Positions 17,675 to 30,073 of a stretch of 64,000 bases of DNA are shown here, in pieces (positions within the stretch are counted from its first letter, which is position 1; every line of letters starts with the position of its first letter). The translations under genes and the position numbers were made by a program. The DNA lies in NCBI GenBank assembly GCA_025698895.1, contig JAILWO010000002.1:496001-560000 (forward strand). The letters run 5' to 3'. This DNA comes from Rhizobiaceae bacterium (lineage in GTDB: Bacteria; Pseudomonadota; Alphaproteobacteria; Rhizobiales; Rhizobiaceae). The notes under the pieces were generated by a model, which was given only the letters and a program-made list of their open reading frames with translations, was not told the DNA's origin and did not search any database.

Positions 17675-20152
17675 ATGACCGCTCCCGATAGCTCGACCCC
17701 TGCCAGGGCGGATGCCGCCGCGCCCGACCGTCCCGAGACGGGTGGACTGGCCGGCGAAATCCTGCAGGCGCTGAAATACCGGATCGGCAAGGACGCGACG
17801 GTGGCGACCGATCACGACTGGCTGGCGGCGTCGATAAAGGTCGTCCGTGACCGGGTGATCGAACGTTGGATCGCCTCGACCAAGGACGCCTACGCCCGTG
17901 AACGAAAGCGGGTTTACTACCTGTCGATGGAGTTCCTGATCGGGCGGCTGATGCGCGACGCCTTCTCCAATATCGGCATGCTCGACGAGATGCGCGCGGC
18001 GCTGAAGCTGCTGGGGGTCGATCTCGACCGGATCGCGGAACTGGAGCCGGACGCCGCGCTCGGCAATGGCGGACTGGGCCGGCTGGCGGCATGCTTCATG
18101 GAATCCATGGCGACCGTCGATATTCCCGCCCATGGCTACGGCATCCGCTATGTCCACGGCCTGTTTCGTCAGGAATTCTCCAATGGGTGGCAGGTCGAGC
18201 TTCCCGAGACCTGGCTGTCGCACGGCAATCCATGGGAGTTCGAGCGCCGCGAAGGCGCCTACGAGATCGGGTTCGGCGGCACGGTGGAGTCCGTCACCAC
18301 CCGGCAGGGCCGGCTGGAGAACCATCTGTGGAAGCCGCAGGATCATCTGCTGGCCACGCCCTATGACACGCCGGTCGTCGGCTGGCGCGGCAGGCGCGTC
18401 AACACGCTGAGGCTGTGGACGGCGACGCCGGTCGATCCGATCCTGCTCGACCGCTTCAACGCCGGCGACCATATCGGCGCACTGGAGGAGAGCAACAAGG
18501 CCGAGGCGATCACGCGCGTGCTCTACCCGGCCGACAGCCACAAGGCCGGGCAGGAACTGCGGCTCAGGCAGGAATATTTCTTCACCTCCGCCTCGCTGCA
18601 GGACATCGTCCACCGGCATCTGGCGGTCTATCCCGACCTCACCAACCTGCCCGACAAGGCCGCGATCCATCTCAACGACACCCATCCGGCCGTCGCGGTG
18701 GCCGAACTGATGCGCATCCTGATGGACGTGCACCGCCATGACTTCGACACGGCCTGGGACATCACGCGCGGCACGATCGCCTATACCAACCACACGCTGC
18801 TGCCCGAGGCGCTGGAAAGCTGGCCGGTGACGGTGTTCGAGCGGATTCTTCCCCGCCACATGCAGATCATCTACGCCATCAATGCCGAGGTGCTGCTGGA
18901 GGCGCGGGCGCGGGGCCTGGACGACGAGGCGATCCGCAACATCTCGCTGATCCACGAGGATGGCGAGCGGCGGATCAGGATGGGCAATCTCGCCTTCGTC
19001 GGATCGCACTCGATCAACGGCGTGTCGGCGCTGCATACGGGCCTGATGAAGGAAACGGTGTTCGCCGATCTCCACGCGGTTTATCCGGGCCGGATGAACA
19101 ACAAGACCAACGGCATCACGCCGCGGCGCTGGCTGTTCCAGTGCAATCCCGGCCTGACCGGCCTGGTGCGCGAGACGATCGGCGACGCCTTCCTCGACGA
19201 CATAGACCGGCTCGCCGATCTCGACCGATACGCCGACGACGCGGGCTTCCGCGAGAAGTTCGCCGGCGTGAAGCGCGCCAACAAGGAGCGGCTGGCGGCG
19301 GTCATTCACGAGCGGACGGACATCAGGCTCGACCCGTCGGCGCTGTTCGACGTGCAGATCAAGCGCATCCACGAATACAAGCGCCAGCTTCTCAACATAC
19401 TGGAAGCCGTGGCGCTCTACGACCAGATCCGCGCGCATCCCGAGATAGACTGGGTGCCGCGCGTGAAATTCTTCGGCGGCAAGGCCGCGCCCAGCTACCA
19501 CAACGCCAAGCTGATCATAAAGCTCGTCAACGACGTGGCGCGCGTGATCAATTCCGATCCGGCCGTGCGGGGACTTCTCAAGATCGTCTTCGTGCCGAAC
19601 TACAATGTGTCGATGGCCGAGCTGATGGTGCCGGCCGCCGATCTGTCGGAGCAGATTTCGACCGCCGGCATGGAAGCGTCCGGCACCGGCAACATGAAGT
19701 TCGCCCTCAACGGCGCGATCACGATCGGCACGCTGGACGGGGCCAATGTCGAGATCGACGAGCGCGTGGGGCGCGACAACATCGTCATCTTCGGCCTGAC
19801 GGCCGACGAGGTGGCCGCCAAAAGGGCTGAGGGCTACCGCCCGCGCGAGGTGATCCAGTCCTCGCGCAACCTGGCGCATGCGCTGGAGGCGATCCGCGCC
19901 GGCCGCTTCTCGCCCGACGAGCCGGAGCGCTTCGCGGGTCTGGTCGACGGGCTCGAGGAGCGCGACTGGTTCATGGTGGCGGCAGATTTCGACGCCTATG
20001 CCGGTGCGCAGCGCGCGGTCGACCGGATGTGGAAAAACAGCCCCGGATGGACGAAGGCCGCGATCCACAACACCGCCCGCGTCGCCTGGTTCTCCTCCGA
20101 CCGCACGATCCGCGACTATGCGCGCGACGTCTGGAAGGTTCCGGTGGCATGA
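17675..20152 (+). CDS. glgP: Glycogen/alpha-glucan phosphorylase
   Basis: 825 aa, the normal length for bacterial GlgP. It releases glucose 1-phosphate from glycogen. Visible signatures include VYYLSMEFLIGRLM, DAALGNGGLGRLAACF, a KRIHEYKRQLLN segment, and the PLP-lysine motif EASGTGNMKFALNGA (Lys near residue 675; most family members read SGTSNMK). It is the first gene of the glycogen operon, 67 bp before glgB. No clear promoter was resolved in the 137-bp gap after frcA, which contains only GC-rich sequence. Confidence 0.96.
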   Translation: MTAPDSSTPARADAAAPDRPETGGLAGEILQALKYRIGKDATVATDHDWLAASIKVVRDRVIERWIASTKDAYARERKRVYYLSMEFLIGRLMRDAFSNIGMLDEMRAALKLLGVDLDRIAELEPDAALGNGGLGRLAACFMESMATVDIPAHGYGIRYVHGLFRQEFSNGWQVELPETWLSHGNPWEFERREGAYEIGFGGTVESVTTRQGRLENHLWKPQDHLLATPYDTPVVGWRGRRVNTLRLWTATPVDPILLDRFNAGDHIGALEESNKAEAITRVLYPADSHKAGQELRLRQEYFFTSASLQDIVHRHLAVYPDLTNLPDKAAIHLNDTHPAVAVAELMRILMDVHRHDFDTAWDITRGTIAYTNHTLLPEALESWPVTVFERILPRHMQIIYAINAEVLLEARARGLDDEAIRNISLIHEDGERRIRMGNLAFVGSHSINGVSALHTGLMKETVFADLHAVYPGRMNNKTNGITPRRWLFQCNPGLTGLVRETIGDAFLDDIDRLADLDRYADDAGFREKFAGVKRANKERLAAVIHERTDIRLDPSALFDVQIKRIHEYKRQLLNILEAVALYDQIRAHPEIDWVPRVKFFGGKAAPSYHNAKLIIKLVNDVARVINSDPAVRGLLKIVFVPNYNVSMAELMVPAADLSEQISTAGMEASGTGNMKFALNGAITIGTLDGANVEIDERVGRDNIVIFGLTADEVAAKRAEGYRPREVIQSSRNLAHALEAIRAGRFSPDEPERFAGLVDGLEERDWFMVAADFDAYAGAQRAVDRMWKNSPGWTKAAIHNTARVAWFSSDRTIRDYARDVWKVPVA

Positions 20153-20219
20153 GTGTCTGTTGCGAAAGCCACCATGACGGGCGCGACAGGGCGGCTCGGC
20201 TGCCGGTCGGCCTGACGTC

Positions 20220-22457
20220 ATGAAGGCTGCGGGGAGAGGCAGGCGACCGTCGCGGCGGGCATCGAAGCCCGCGGCACCGGAACCCGGCGGCCAACTCCCC
20301 GATGCCGAGGTCAGGGCGATCGTCACGGGCGATCACGCCGACCCCTTCGCCGTGCTCGGCCCGCACGAGGTCGACGGGATAGTGGTGGAGCGCTGCTTCG
20401 TTCCGTATGCCGAGTTCGTGACCGCCGAGACCCTGGACGGCAAGGCGGTGGGCGAACTGGCGCGGCGCAACGATGCAGGCTTCTTCGAGGGCGTGCTGGC
20501 GCTGGACGCGGCGCGGCCTCTCCGGCTTCGGGCCCGCAACGCCGATGCCGAATGGACGCTGGGCGACGCCTATTCGCACGGGCCGGTGCTCGGGCCGATG
20601 GACGACTATTACATCGCCGAGGGGTCGCATCTCAGGCTCTTCGACAGGCTCGGCGCGCATGTGATCGACCATGAAGGGGCCTCGGGCGTGCATTTCGCCG
20701 TCTGGGCGCCGAACGCGAAGCGTGTCTCGGTGGTCGGCCTGTTCAATGGCTGGGACGGCCGCCGCCATGTCATGCGGCTGAGACGCGACACCGGCATCTG
20801 GGAAATCTTCGTACCCGGGATCGGCGAGGACGAGCCCTACAAGTTCGAGATCGTCGGCCCGCGCGGCGAGCGCCTGCCGCTGAAGGCTGATCCCTTCGCC
20901 TTCCGCTCGGAATTCAGGCCGGCGACGGCTTCCGTGACGATGCGCCCGCTGGGGCACGAATGGGGCGACGCCGCCCATCGCGACTTCTGGCGGACGGCGG
21001 ACCCGCGACGCCAGCCGGTCTCGATCTACGAGGTCCACGCCGGGTCCTGGCAAAGGCGCGACGACGGCGCCTTCCTGTCATGGGACGAACTGGCCGACCG
21101 GCTGATCCCCTATGTGGCGGACCTCGGCTTCACCCATATCGAGTTCCTGCCGGTCACCGAGCACCCCTACGATCCGTCCTGGGGCTACCAGACCACCGGT
21201 CTCTACGCGCCGACGGCGCGCTTCGGCCATCCGGAAGGTTTCGCGCGCTTTGTCGACGGGGCGCACCGGGCGGGCATCGGCGTGATCCTCGACTGGGTGC
21301 CGGCGCATTTTCCGACCGACGAGCACGGGCTTTCGCGGTTCGACGGTACCGCGCTCTACGAGCACGCCGATCCGCGCAAGGGATTCCATCCCGACTGGAA
21401 CACGGCGATCTACAATTTCGGCCGGCGCGAGGTGATGGCCTATCTGGTCAACAACGCGCTGTTCTGGGCCGAAAAATATCATCTCGACGGGCTGCGCGTG
21501 GATGCGGTCGCCTCGATGCTCTATCTCGACTATTCGCGCAAGGAGGGCGAATGGCTGCCCAATGAGAAGGGCGGACGCGAGAACCTCGAGGCCGTCGCCT
21601 TCCTGCGGGAGATGAATCGGCGCGTCTATGGCGCGCATCCCGGCGTGATGACCATCGCCGAGGAATCCACGTCATGGCCAAAGGTCTCGCAGCCGGTGCA
21701 CGAGGGCGGGCTCGGCTTCGGCTTCAAGTGGAACATGGGCTTCATGCACGACACGCTGGCCTATCTGGCCCGCGATCCGGTGCATCGCCGCCACCATCAC
21801 GACGAGATCACCTTCGGCCTCGTCTATGCGTTCACGGAGAACTTCGTGCTGCCGCTCAGCCATGACGAAGTGGTGCACGGCAAGGGCTCGCTCTTGACCA
21901 AGATGGCCGGCGACGACTGGCAGAAATTCGCGACGCTCAGGGCCTATTACGCCTTCATGTGGGGCTATCCCGGCAAGAAGCTTCTGTTCATGGGTCAGGA
22001 ATTCGCCCAGCGGGCCGAATGGAGCGAGGCGCGCGCGCTCGACTGGCATCTGCTCGACCATGCCAGCCACCGCGGCGTGAAGGCGCTGATGAAGGACCTG
22101 AACCGGGCCTATCGCGAGAAGCCCGCGCTTCACGCGCGCGACTGCGAGCCCGAGGGCTTCGAATGGCTGGTCGTGGACGATCGCGACAATTCGGTCTTTG
22201 CCTGGGCGCGGCGCGCGCCGGACGCGCCGCCGGTCGCTGTGATCTCGAATTTCACCCCGGTGCCGCACCGGGGCTATCGTCTGCGATTGCCGGGCGGCGG
22301 CCGCTGGCGCGAGATCGTCAACACCGACGCGGCCGCTTATGGCGGCTCGGGCATGGGCAGTGGCGGCGCCGCGACGGCGGATGGCGAGGGATGGGCAAGC
22401 CTCGTTCTGCCGCCGCTGGCGACGCTGATCCTGGAGCACGACCCGTCGGGGAGCTGA
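20220..22457 (+). CDS. glgB: 1,4-alpha-glucan branching enzyme
   Basis: 745-aa GH13 enzyme that introduces alpha-1,6 branches. It has the GlgB-type N1 domain ([14 protein letters not shown]), then a CBM48 domain ([25 protein letters not shown] written in part). The catalytic barrel has the nucleophile in [15 protein letters not shown], the acid/base in VMTIAEEST and the [15 protein letters not shown] motif. The start at ATG 20220 gives a basic, proline-rich N-terminal tail of about 25 residues. It is followed 25 bp later by glgC. Confidence 0.96.
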   Translation: MKAAGRGRRPSRRASKPAAPEPGGQLPDAEVRAIVTGDHADPFAVLGPHEVDGIVVERCFVPYAEFVTAETLDGKAVGELARRNDAGFFEGVLALDAARPLRLRARNADAEWTLGDAYSHGPVLGPMDDYYIAEGSHLRLFDRLGAHVIDHEGASGVHFAVWAPNAKRVSVVGLFNGWDGRRHVMRLRRDTGIWEIFVPGIGEDEPYKFEIVGPRGERLPLKADPFAFRSEFRPATASVTMRPLGHEWGDAAHRDFWRTADPRRQPVSIYEVHAGSWQRRDDGAFLSWDELADRLIPYVADLGFTHIEFLPVTEHPYDPSWGYQTTGLYAPTARFGHPEGFARFVDGAHRAGIGVILDWVPAHFPTDEHGLSRFDGTALYEHADPRKGFHPDWNTAIYNFGRREVMAYLVNNALFWAEKYHLDGLRVDAVASMLYLDYSRKEGEWLPNEKGGRENLEAVAFLREMNRRVYGAHPGVMTIAEESTSWPKVSQPVHEGGLGFGFKWNMGFMHDTLAYLARDPVHRRHHHDEITFGLVYAFTENFVLPLSHDEVVHGKGSLLTKMAGDDWQKFATLRAYYAFMWGYPGKKLLFMGQEFAQRAEWSEARALDWHLLDHASHRGVKALMKDLNRAYREKPALHARDCEPEGFEWLVVDDRDNSVFAWARRAPDAPPVAVISNFTPVPHRGYRLRLPGGGRWREIVNTDAAAYGGSGMGSGGAATADGEGWASLVLPPLATLILEHDPSGS

Positions 22458-22482
22458 ACAGACAAGGCACAGGGAGGAGACC

Positions 22483-23742
22483 ATGGCAGAAAAACGCACC
22501 CAGCCGCTGGCCCGTGACGCCATGGCCTATGTGCTGGCCGGCGGGCGCGGCAGCCGCCTGCACGAACTGACCGACCGGCGCGCCAAGCCGGCGGTCTATT
22601 TCGGCGGCAAGACGCGCATCATCGACTTCGCGCTCTCCAACGCCATCAATTCGGGCATCCGCCGCATAGGGGTGGCGACGCAGTACAAGGCGCACTCGCT
22701 GATCCGCCACCTGCAGCGCGGCTGGAACTTCCTGAGGCCCGAGCGCAACGAGAGTTTCGACATATTGCCGGCCTCGCAGCGCGTTTCGGAAACCCAGTGG
22801 TATGACGGCACGGCCGACGCGGTCTACCAGAACATCGACATCATCCGCGACTACGGCGTGGAGTTCATGGTCGTCCTGGCCGGCGACCACATCTACAAGA
22901 TGGACTACGAGCTGATGCTGCGCCAGCATGTCGACCAGAAGGCCGACGTGACGGTGGGCTGCCTGGAAGTGCCGCGCATGGAGGCGACCGGTTTCGGCGT
23001 CATGCATGTCGACGAGAAGGACCGGATCATCGCGTTCGTGGAGAAGCCCAAGGACCCGCCCGGCATTCCCGACAAGCCGAGCCATGCGCTGGCCTCGATG
23101 GGCATCTACGTCTTCCGCACCGCGTTCCTCATCGACCAGCTTCGCCGCGACGCCGGGACCGCCGGCTCCAACCGCGATTTCGGCAAGGACATCATTCCCT
23201 ATGTGGTTGAGAACGGAAAGGCGGTCGCGCATCGCTTCACGCGCTCCTGCGTGCGCTCCAGCCAGGAGAGCGAAGCCTATTGGCGCGACGTCGGCACGGT
23301 CGACGCCTATTGGGAGGCCAATATCGACCTGACCGACATCGTGCCCGAACTCGACATCTACGATTCCGACTGGCCGATCTGGACCTATGCGGAGATCAAG
23401 CCGCCGGCGAAGTTCGTGCACGACATGGAGGGCCGGCGCGGCTCGGCGGTGTCGTCGCTGGTCGCCGGCGACTGCATCATTTCCGGCGCAGCGTTGAGGC
23501 GCAGCCTGATCTTCACCGGGGCGCGGGTGAACTCGTTCTCGTCGCTGGACGAGGCTGTCGTGTTGCCGGACTGCTATGTGGGGCGCAATGCGCGGCTGTC
23601 GAAAGTGGTGATCGACCGCGGCGTGCGCATCCCCGAGGGGCTGGTGGTTGGCGAGGACGCGGATGTGGACGCGGCCCGCTTCCGCCGCACGGAGAAGGGC
23701 GTGTGCCTGATCACGCAGGACATGATCGACAGGCTGGGGTGA
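22483..23742 (+). CDS. glgC: Glucose-1-phosphate adenylyltransferase (ADP-glucose pyrophosphorylase)
   Basis: 419 aa. It makes ADP-glucose, the committed and allosterically controlled step of glycogen synthesis. The nucleotide-binding loop is [20 protein letters not shown], the sugar-phosphate site includes a [10 protein letters not shown] loop, and the C-terminal left-handed beta-helix is visible in the [21 protein letters not shown] region. GGAGGAG lies 7 bp before ATG 22483. In typical rhizobial operons glgA follows directly; here 658 bp intervene, holding repeat sequence and a DUF559 gene. Confidence 0.97.
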   Translation: MAEKRTQPLARDAMAYVLAGGRGSRLHELTDRRAKPAVYFGGKTRIIDFALSNAINSGIRRIGVATQYKAHSLIRHLQRGWNFLRPERNESFDILPASQRVSETQWYDGTADAVYQNIDIIRDYGVEFMVVLAGDHIYKMDYELMLRQHVDQKADVTVGCLEVPRMEATGFGVMHVDEKDRIIAFVEKPKDPPGIPDKPSHALASMGIYVFRTAFLIDQLRRDAGTAGSNRDFGKDIIPYVVENGKAVAHRFTRSCVRSSQESEAYWRDVGTVDAYWEANIDLTDIVPELDIYDSDWPIWTYAEIKPPAKFVHDMEGRRGSAVSSLVAGDCIISGAALRRSLIFTGARVNSFSSLDEAVVLPDCYVGRNARLSKVVIDRGVRIPEGLVVGEDADVDAARFRRTEKGVCLITQDMIDRLG

Positions 23743-23775
23743 GGCGGCGGTTCGCTCGGATGCCCGGAAGATTCA

Positions 23776-23988
23776 CCCCCTCTCCGTCTCGGCTGCGTCT
23801 CGATACCTCTCGCGCTGAAGGAGGAGAGGACGGACCCGTCATGCGCAAGCCCCCCTCTCCGTCGCCGCTTCGCGGCGACACCTCTCCCCCCGTTCCGGGT
23901 GGAGAGGACGGGCGTTCGGCCGCACCGCCGTCCTCTCCCTCACGAAGTGGGGGAGAGGTGTCGAGCCGAAGGCGAGACGGAGAGGGGG
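23776..23988. repeat. Palindromic repeat family C, copy 1
   Basis: A perfect 16-bp inverted repeat, CCCCCTCTCCGTCTCG (23776-23791) and its complement at 23973-23988, bounds about 213 bp. Inside, CACCTCTCCC and GGGAGAGGTG form further inverted segments. It is of the same style as the element at 60432-60604 (CCCTCTCCCC... arms). It lies between glgC and glgA and overlaps the probable N-terminal codons of the DUF559 gene. Confidence 0.72.
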
Positions 23989-24400
23989 AACTGCCTGCGG
24001 GTTCGAGAAGGAAAAGCGGGGCAACGGCTTACGCACGCCGGATGCGCAGGGACGGAACGAAAGAAGAGGCGCTGCTGTGGATCGAACTGAAAGGCCGCCG
24101 TCTCGGAGGCTATCATTTCGTCCGTCAGTTTCCGATCGGCCCCGATATCGTCGATTTCTGTTGCCGCAAGCGGAAGCTCATCGTGGAAGTCGATGGAAGC
24201 CAGCACGCGGATAGCGGGAGGGACCGGCGGCGAGACGAGTATCTTCGAGACCATGGCTGGTCGACCCTTCGCGTCTGGAACGAGGATGTGTTGCGCCGCC
24301 GCACGGCCGTCTGCGACACGATCCTCGCGGCTCCGGACGGCCGGCTGAGTGAATCCGTGAGCGCCGCCGACCTTCGATTTACCTTCGCGGGAAGCCGCCC

Positions 24401-24404
<4 letters not shown>
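23841..24404 (+). CDS. DUF559 (Vsr/restriction-endonuclease-fold) protein embedded in the glycogen operon
   Basis: The C-terminal 120 residues are a clear DUF559 domain: [24 protein letters not shown] in part, then [23 protein letters not shown] and RVWNEDVL. That places the D-x(n)-ExD-type nuclease-like core of the Vsr-fold group. The ATG at 23841 keeps the whole domain and has GGAGAGGA 10 bp upstream, but its first 50 or so codons read through the family C repeat and look unlike protein. GTG 23958 or ATG 24042 are alternative starts. The stop overlaps the glgA start by 4 bp. The cellular role is unknown, and activity cannot be assumed. DUF559 genes often sit in unrelated operons in rhizobia. 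Confidence 0.72.
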
Positions 24405-27471
<3,067 letters not shown>

Positions 27472-27498
27472 CGTGGACTTTGGGCCGTGGCCGCCTTA

Positions 27499-27511
27499 CG
27501 TTACAGTAACG
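27499..27511. promoter_or_regulatory. Palindromic operator upstream of mazE-like gene
   Basis: CGTTACAGTAACG is a perfect 6-1-6 palindrome whose end abuts the AAGGAG ribosome-binding site, 12 bp before the antitoxin ATG. Its location fits the autoregulatory operators of type II toxin-antitoxin operons. No good promoter boxes were identified around it. Confidence 0.55.
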
Positions 27512-27523
27512 AAGGAGTGTGTC

Positions 27524-27778
27524 ATGACGGCCACCGGCAGGAAGAAGGCGGACGCGGGCAGGGGCCCGAAGAGTTCGGCCGAGCGCGTGCGCGAATTCAG
27601 GGCCCGCAAGCGCGCCCAGGGGCTGAAGCTCGTTCAGCTCTGGGTACCGGACGTGAATTCGCCGGAGTTCAAGGCGGAGGCGCGGCGGCAGTCACTGGTT
27701 GTGGCAAACCATCCTGGCGAGAAGGAGGATCAGGCGTTCATCGATTCGGTTGCCGCCATATGGCAGGATGACGAGTGA
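27524..27778 (+). CDS. Type II antitoxin, MazE-like (DUF3018 group)
   Basis: An 84-aa protein from ATG 27524 with GAAGGAG before it. The basic N-terminal half (SSAERVREFRARKRAQGLKL) followed by VQLWVPDVNSPEFKAEARRQS is the hallmark of the antitoxin MazE/DUF3018 group, whose N-terminus binds DNA and whose acidic tail neutralises the toxin. The tail here ends AAIWQDDE. The stop overlaps the toxin's GTG start by 4 bp (27775-27778), the usual antitoxin-first arrangement. Confidence 0.85.
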   Translation: MTATGRKKADAGRGPKSSAERVREFRARKRAQGLKLVQLWVPDVNSPEFKAEARRQSLVVANHPGEKEDQAFIDSVAAIWQDDE

Positions 27779-28125
27779 AGCGCGGTGAAATCTGGACGGT
27801 TGCCGGCGCGCGCGACTATGACAGGAAGCCACGGCTATCGGTGATCGTACAGAATGAAGAGATTCGTGCCACACTCTCCATAACCGTCTGCGATTTGACG
27901 ACGGATCCGGCACCCGCCACGCTTATTCGTTTGCCCGTGCATCCGACCGCGGAGAATGGCTTGCATCTTCCGTGCAGCATCATGGTGGATAAGATCACCA
28001 CGATCCCCCGCAGCAAGCTCGGCCGGCGCATCGGCGTGTTGGGGGTGGGCGATCTGGCCGCTCTGGACCGCGCGATCCTGGTCTTCCTCGGATTGGTCAG
28101 CACCAGTGAAGACCAAATCAGATAG
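27775..28125 (+). CDS. Type II toxin, PemK/MazF family endoribonuclease
   Basis: 116 aa. The N-terminal MKRGEIWTV, followed by RKPRLSVIVQNE, is the MazF/PemK beta-barrel start. TVCDLTTDP and the HPTAENGLHLPCSIMVDKITTIPR region (written in part: GLHLPCSIMVDKI) contains the conserved substrate-facing strand. The family cuts mRNA at short sequence motifs. Its last 20 bases overlap the GTG start of glgX (28106), so toxin translation continues straight into the debranching enzyme. Confidence 0.9.
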   Translation: MKRGEIWTVAGARDYDRKPRLSVIVQNEEIRATLSITVCDLTTDPAPATLIRLPVHPTAENGLHLPCSIMVDKITTIPRSKLGRRIGVLGVGDLAALDRAILVFLGLVSTSEDQIR

Positions 28126-30073
28126 TTCGTATCCGGGCTCGTTGGACGAAATTGGGGCCGTCTCGACCGGCGAGGGCACCCGCTTCACCATGCGCTCCGC
28201 CTCGGCCGAACGCATATGGGCCTGCGTCTTCGACACGGCAGGCGAACGCGAGATCGCGCGCCACGAACTGGAGCGGAGCGGCGACGTCTTTTCGGCCACG
28301 ATAAGCGGCATCGGCGAAGGCACGCGCTACGGCCTGCGCGCCGATGGGCCGTACGATCCAGCGAACGGGCTGTGGTTCGACCCCGACAAGCTGCTCGTCG
28401 ATCCATGGGCGGTGGAGATCGATCGTCCCTATGCCCATGATCCGCGACTGGCGGCGCGGCGTGGCGAAGGCGGGGACACGGCCGGCCTCGTGCCGAAAGC
28501 GGTGGTGAGGGCGCGGCTGCCTGAAGTCGCGGAGCGGGCCGTGCGCTTTCGGCCCGGCGGGCTGATCTACGAGCTTTCGGTTCGCGCCTTCACCATGCGC
28601 CATCCCGATATCCCCGCCGGAATACGCGGTACGATCGCGGCGCTCGCCCATCCGGTGGTGATCGCGCATCTGAAGAAGCTCGGCGTTTCGGCCGTGGAAC
28701 TGATGCCGATGACGGCCTGGATCGACGAGCGCCATTTGCCGCCGCTCGGGCTGAGCAACGCCTGGGGCTATAATCCGGTGACCTTCATGGCGCTCGATCC
28801 CAAGCTGGCGCCGGGCGGCGTGAGCGAGCTGCGCGAGACGGTGGCGGCCCTGCGCGCCGAAGGAATCGGCGTGATCCTCGACCTCGTCTTCAACCATACC
28901 GGCGAGAGCGACGCTCTGGGGCCGACGCTCTCGCTGCGCGGGCTCGATGCGCGCGCCTATTACCGGCACGGGCCGGATGGCCGCCTCGTCAACGACACCG
29001 GCACCGGCAACACGACGGCCTGCGACGAGCCCGCCATGCGTGAACTCGTGCTCGGCGCGTTGCGCCATTTCGTGCTGCGGGCGGGCGTCGACGGGTTCCG
29101 CTTCGACCTCGCGCCGGTGCTGGGGCGCACGGCTGAGGGCTTCGATCCCAATGCCGAACTCCTGGCGCGGATGAGCGACGATCCCGTGCTCGCGGACCGG
29201 GTGCTGATCGCCGAGCCGTGGGACATCGGGCCAGGCGGCTACCAGCTCGGCAACTTCCCGGAACGCTTCCTCGAGTGGAACGACCGCTCTCGCGACGACA
29301 TGCGGCGTTTCTGGCGCGGCGACGCGGGCATGGCCGGCCGGTTGGCGACGCGGCTGGCCGGCTCCTCGGATGTCTTCGGCGGCGACGGGGCGGCGCGAAC
29401 CCGGACCGTCAATTTCTTCGCCGCGCATGACGGCATGACGCTGGCCGACCTCGTCGCCTACGAGACCAGGCACAACCACGCCAATGGCGAGGACAATCGC
29501 GACGGACACGAGGAAAACCTGTCCTGGAACAATGGCGTCGAGGGCGAGACCGACGATGTCGCGATTCTGGCGGCGCGCCGGCGCGACTGCCGCGCGCTGC
29601 TTGCGACGCTGTTCGCCTCGCGCGGCACGATCATGCTGACCGCTGGCGACGAGTTCGGGCGCAGCCAGCACGGCAACAACAACGCCTATGCGCAGGACAA
29701 CGCCATCACCTGGCTCGACTGGGCGGGGCGGGACCGCGAGATGGAGGATTTCGTGGCGCGCCTGTCGGCGCTGCGCGGCCGCTACGCAGTTTTGAGGCGC
29801 ACCGAATTCCTGACGGGCGGGGGCGAGCCGCCAGACGTGGAATGGCGTGGTTTCGACGGGAAGGCGTTGACCGTCGCGGACTGGGAAGAACCGGAGACGC
29901 GTCGGCTGGTCATGGTGCTATCGGGCGGAGACGGCCGGCTGGCGGTCGCCGTCAACGGATCGGGCGAGGCGGCGGCGGCCGACCTTCCGGGCGACGGCTG
30001 GAGGAACCTGCTTCGCGACCGGCACGACATGATCGTGCCCGCCCGCTCCGTCGGCTTCTTCGCGACCTACTGA
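28106..30073 (+). CDS. glgX: Glycogen debranching enzyme
   Basis: GH13 isoamylase-type enzyme that hydrolyses alpha-1,6 linkages of phosphorylase-limited glycogen. With GTG 28106 as start it is 655 aa, the family norm; the longer frame runs antisense-like through mazF and is rejected. The CBM48 domain (GEGTRFTMRSASAERIWACVF in part) is followed by the barrel with VILDLVFNHTGES, the nucleophile segment GVDGFRFDLAPVLG, and the acid/base segment VLIAEPWDIGPGGYQLG. MLTAGDEFGRSQ and NNAYAQDN are GlgX hallmarks. It ends the operon and overlaps the convergent TadG-like gene by 7 bp. Confidence 0.95.
   Translation: MKTKSDSSYPGSLDEIGAVSTGEGTRFTMRSASAERIWACVFDTAGEREIARHELERSGDVFSATISGIGEGTRYGLRADGPYDPANGLWFDPDKLLVDPWAVEIDRPYAHDPRLAARRGEGGDTAGLVPKAVVRARLPEVAERAVRFRPGGLIYELSVRAFTMRHPDIPAGIRGTIAALAHPVVIAHLKKLGVSAVELMPMTAWIDERHLPPLGLSNAWGYNPVTFMALDPKLAPGGVSELRETVAALRAEGIGVILDLVFNHTGESDALGPTLSLRGLDARAYYRHGPDGRLVNDTGTGNTTACDEPAMRELVLGALRHFVLRAGVDGFRFDLAPVLGRTAEGFDPNAELLARMSDDPVLADRVLIAEPWDIGPGGYQLGNFPERFLEWNDRSRDDMRRFWRGDAGMAGRLATRLAGSSDVFGGDGAARTRTVNFFAAHDGMTLADLVAYETRHNHANGEDNRDGHEENLSWNNGVEGETDDVAILAARRRDCRALLATLFASRGTIMLTAGDEFGRSQHGNNNAYAQDNAITWLDWAGRDREMEDFVARLSALRGRYAVLRRTEFLTGGGEPPDVEWRGFDGKALTVADWEEPETRRLVMVLSGGDGRLAVAVNGSGEAAAADLPGDGWRNLLRDRHDMIVPARSVGFFATY

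Noticed and set aside
17540-20326. 928-codon open frame on the minus strand opposite glgP
   Set aside because: It is wholly antisense to a full-length glgP with all catalytic motifs, and its composition (His/Arg/Asp-rich) is that of GC-rich shadow frames. No family is visible.
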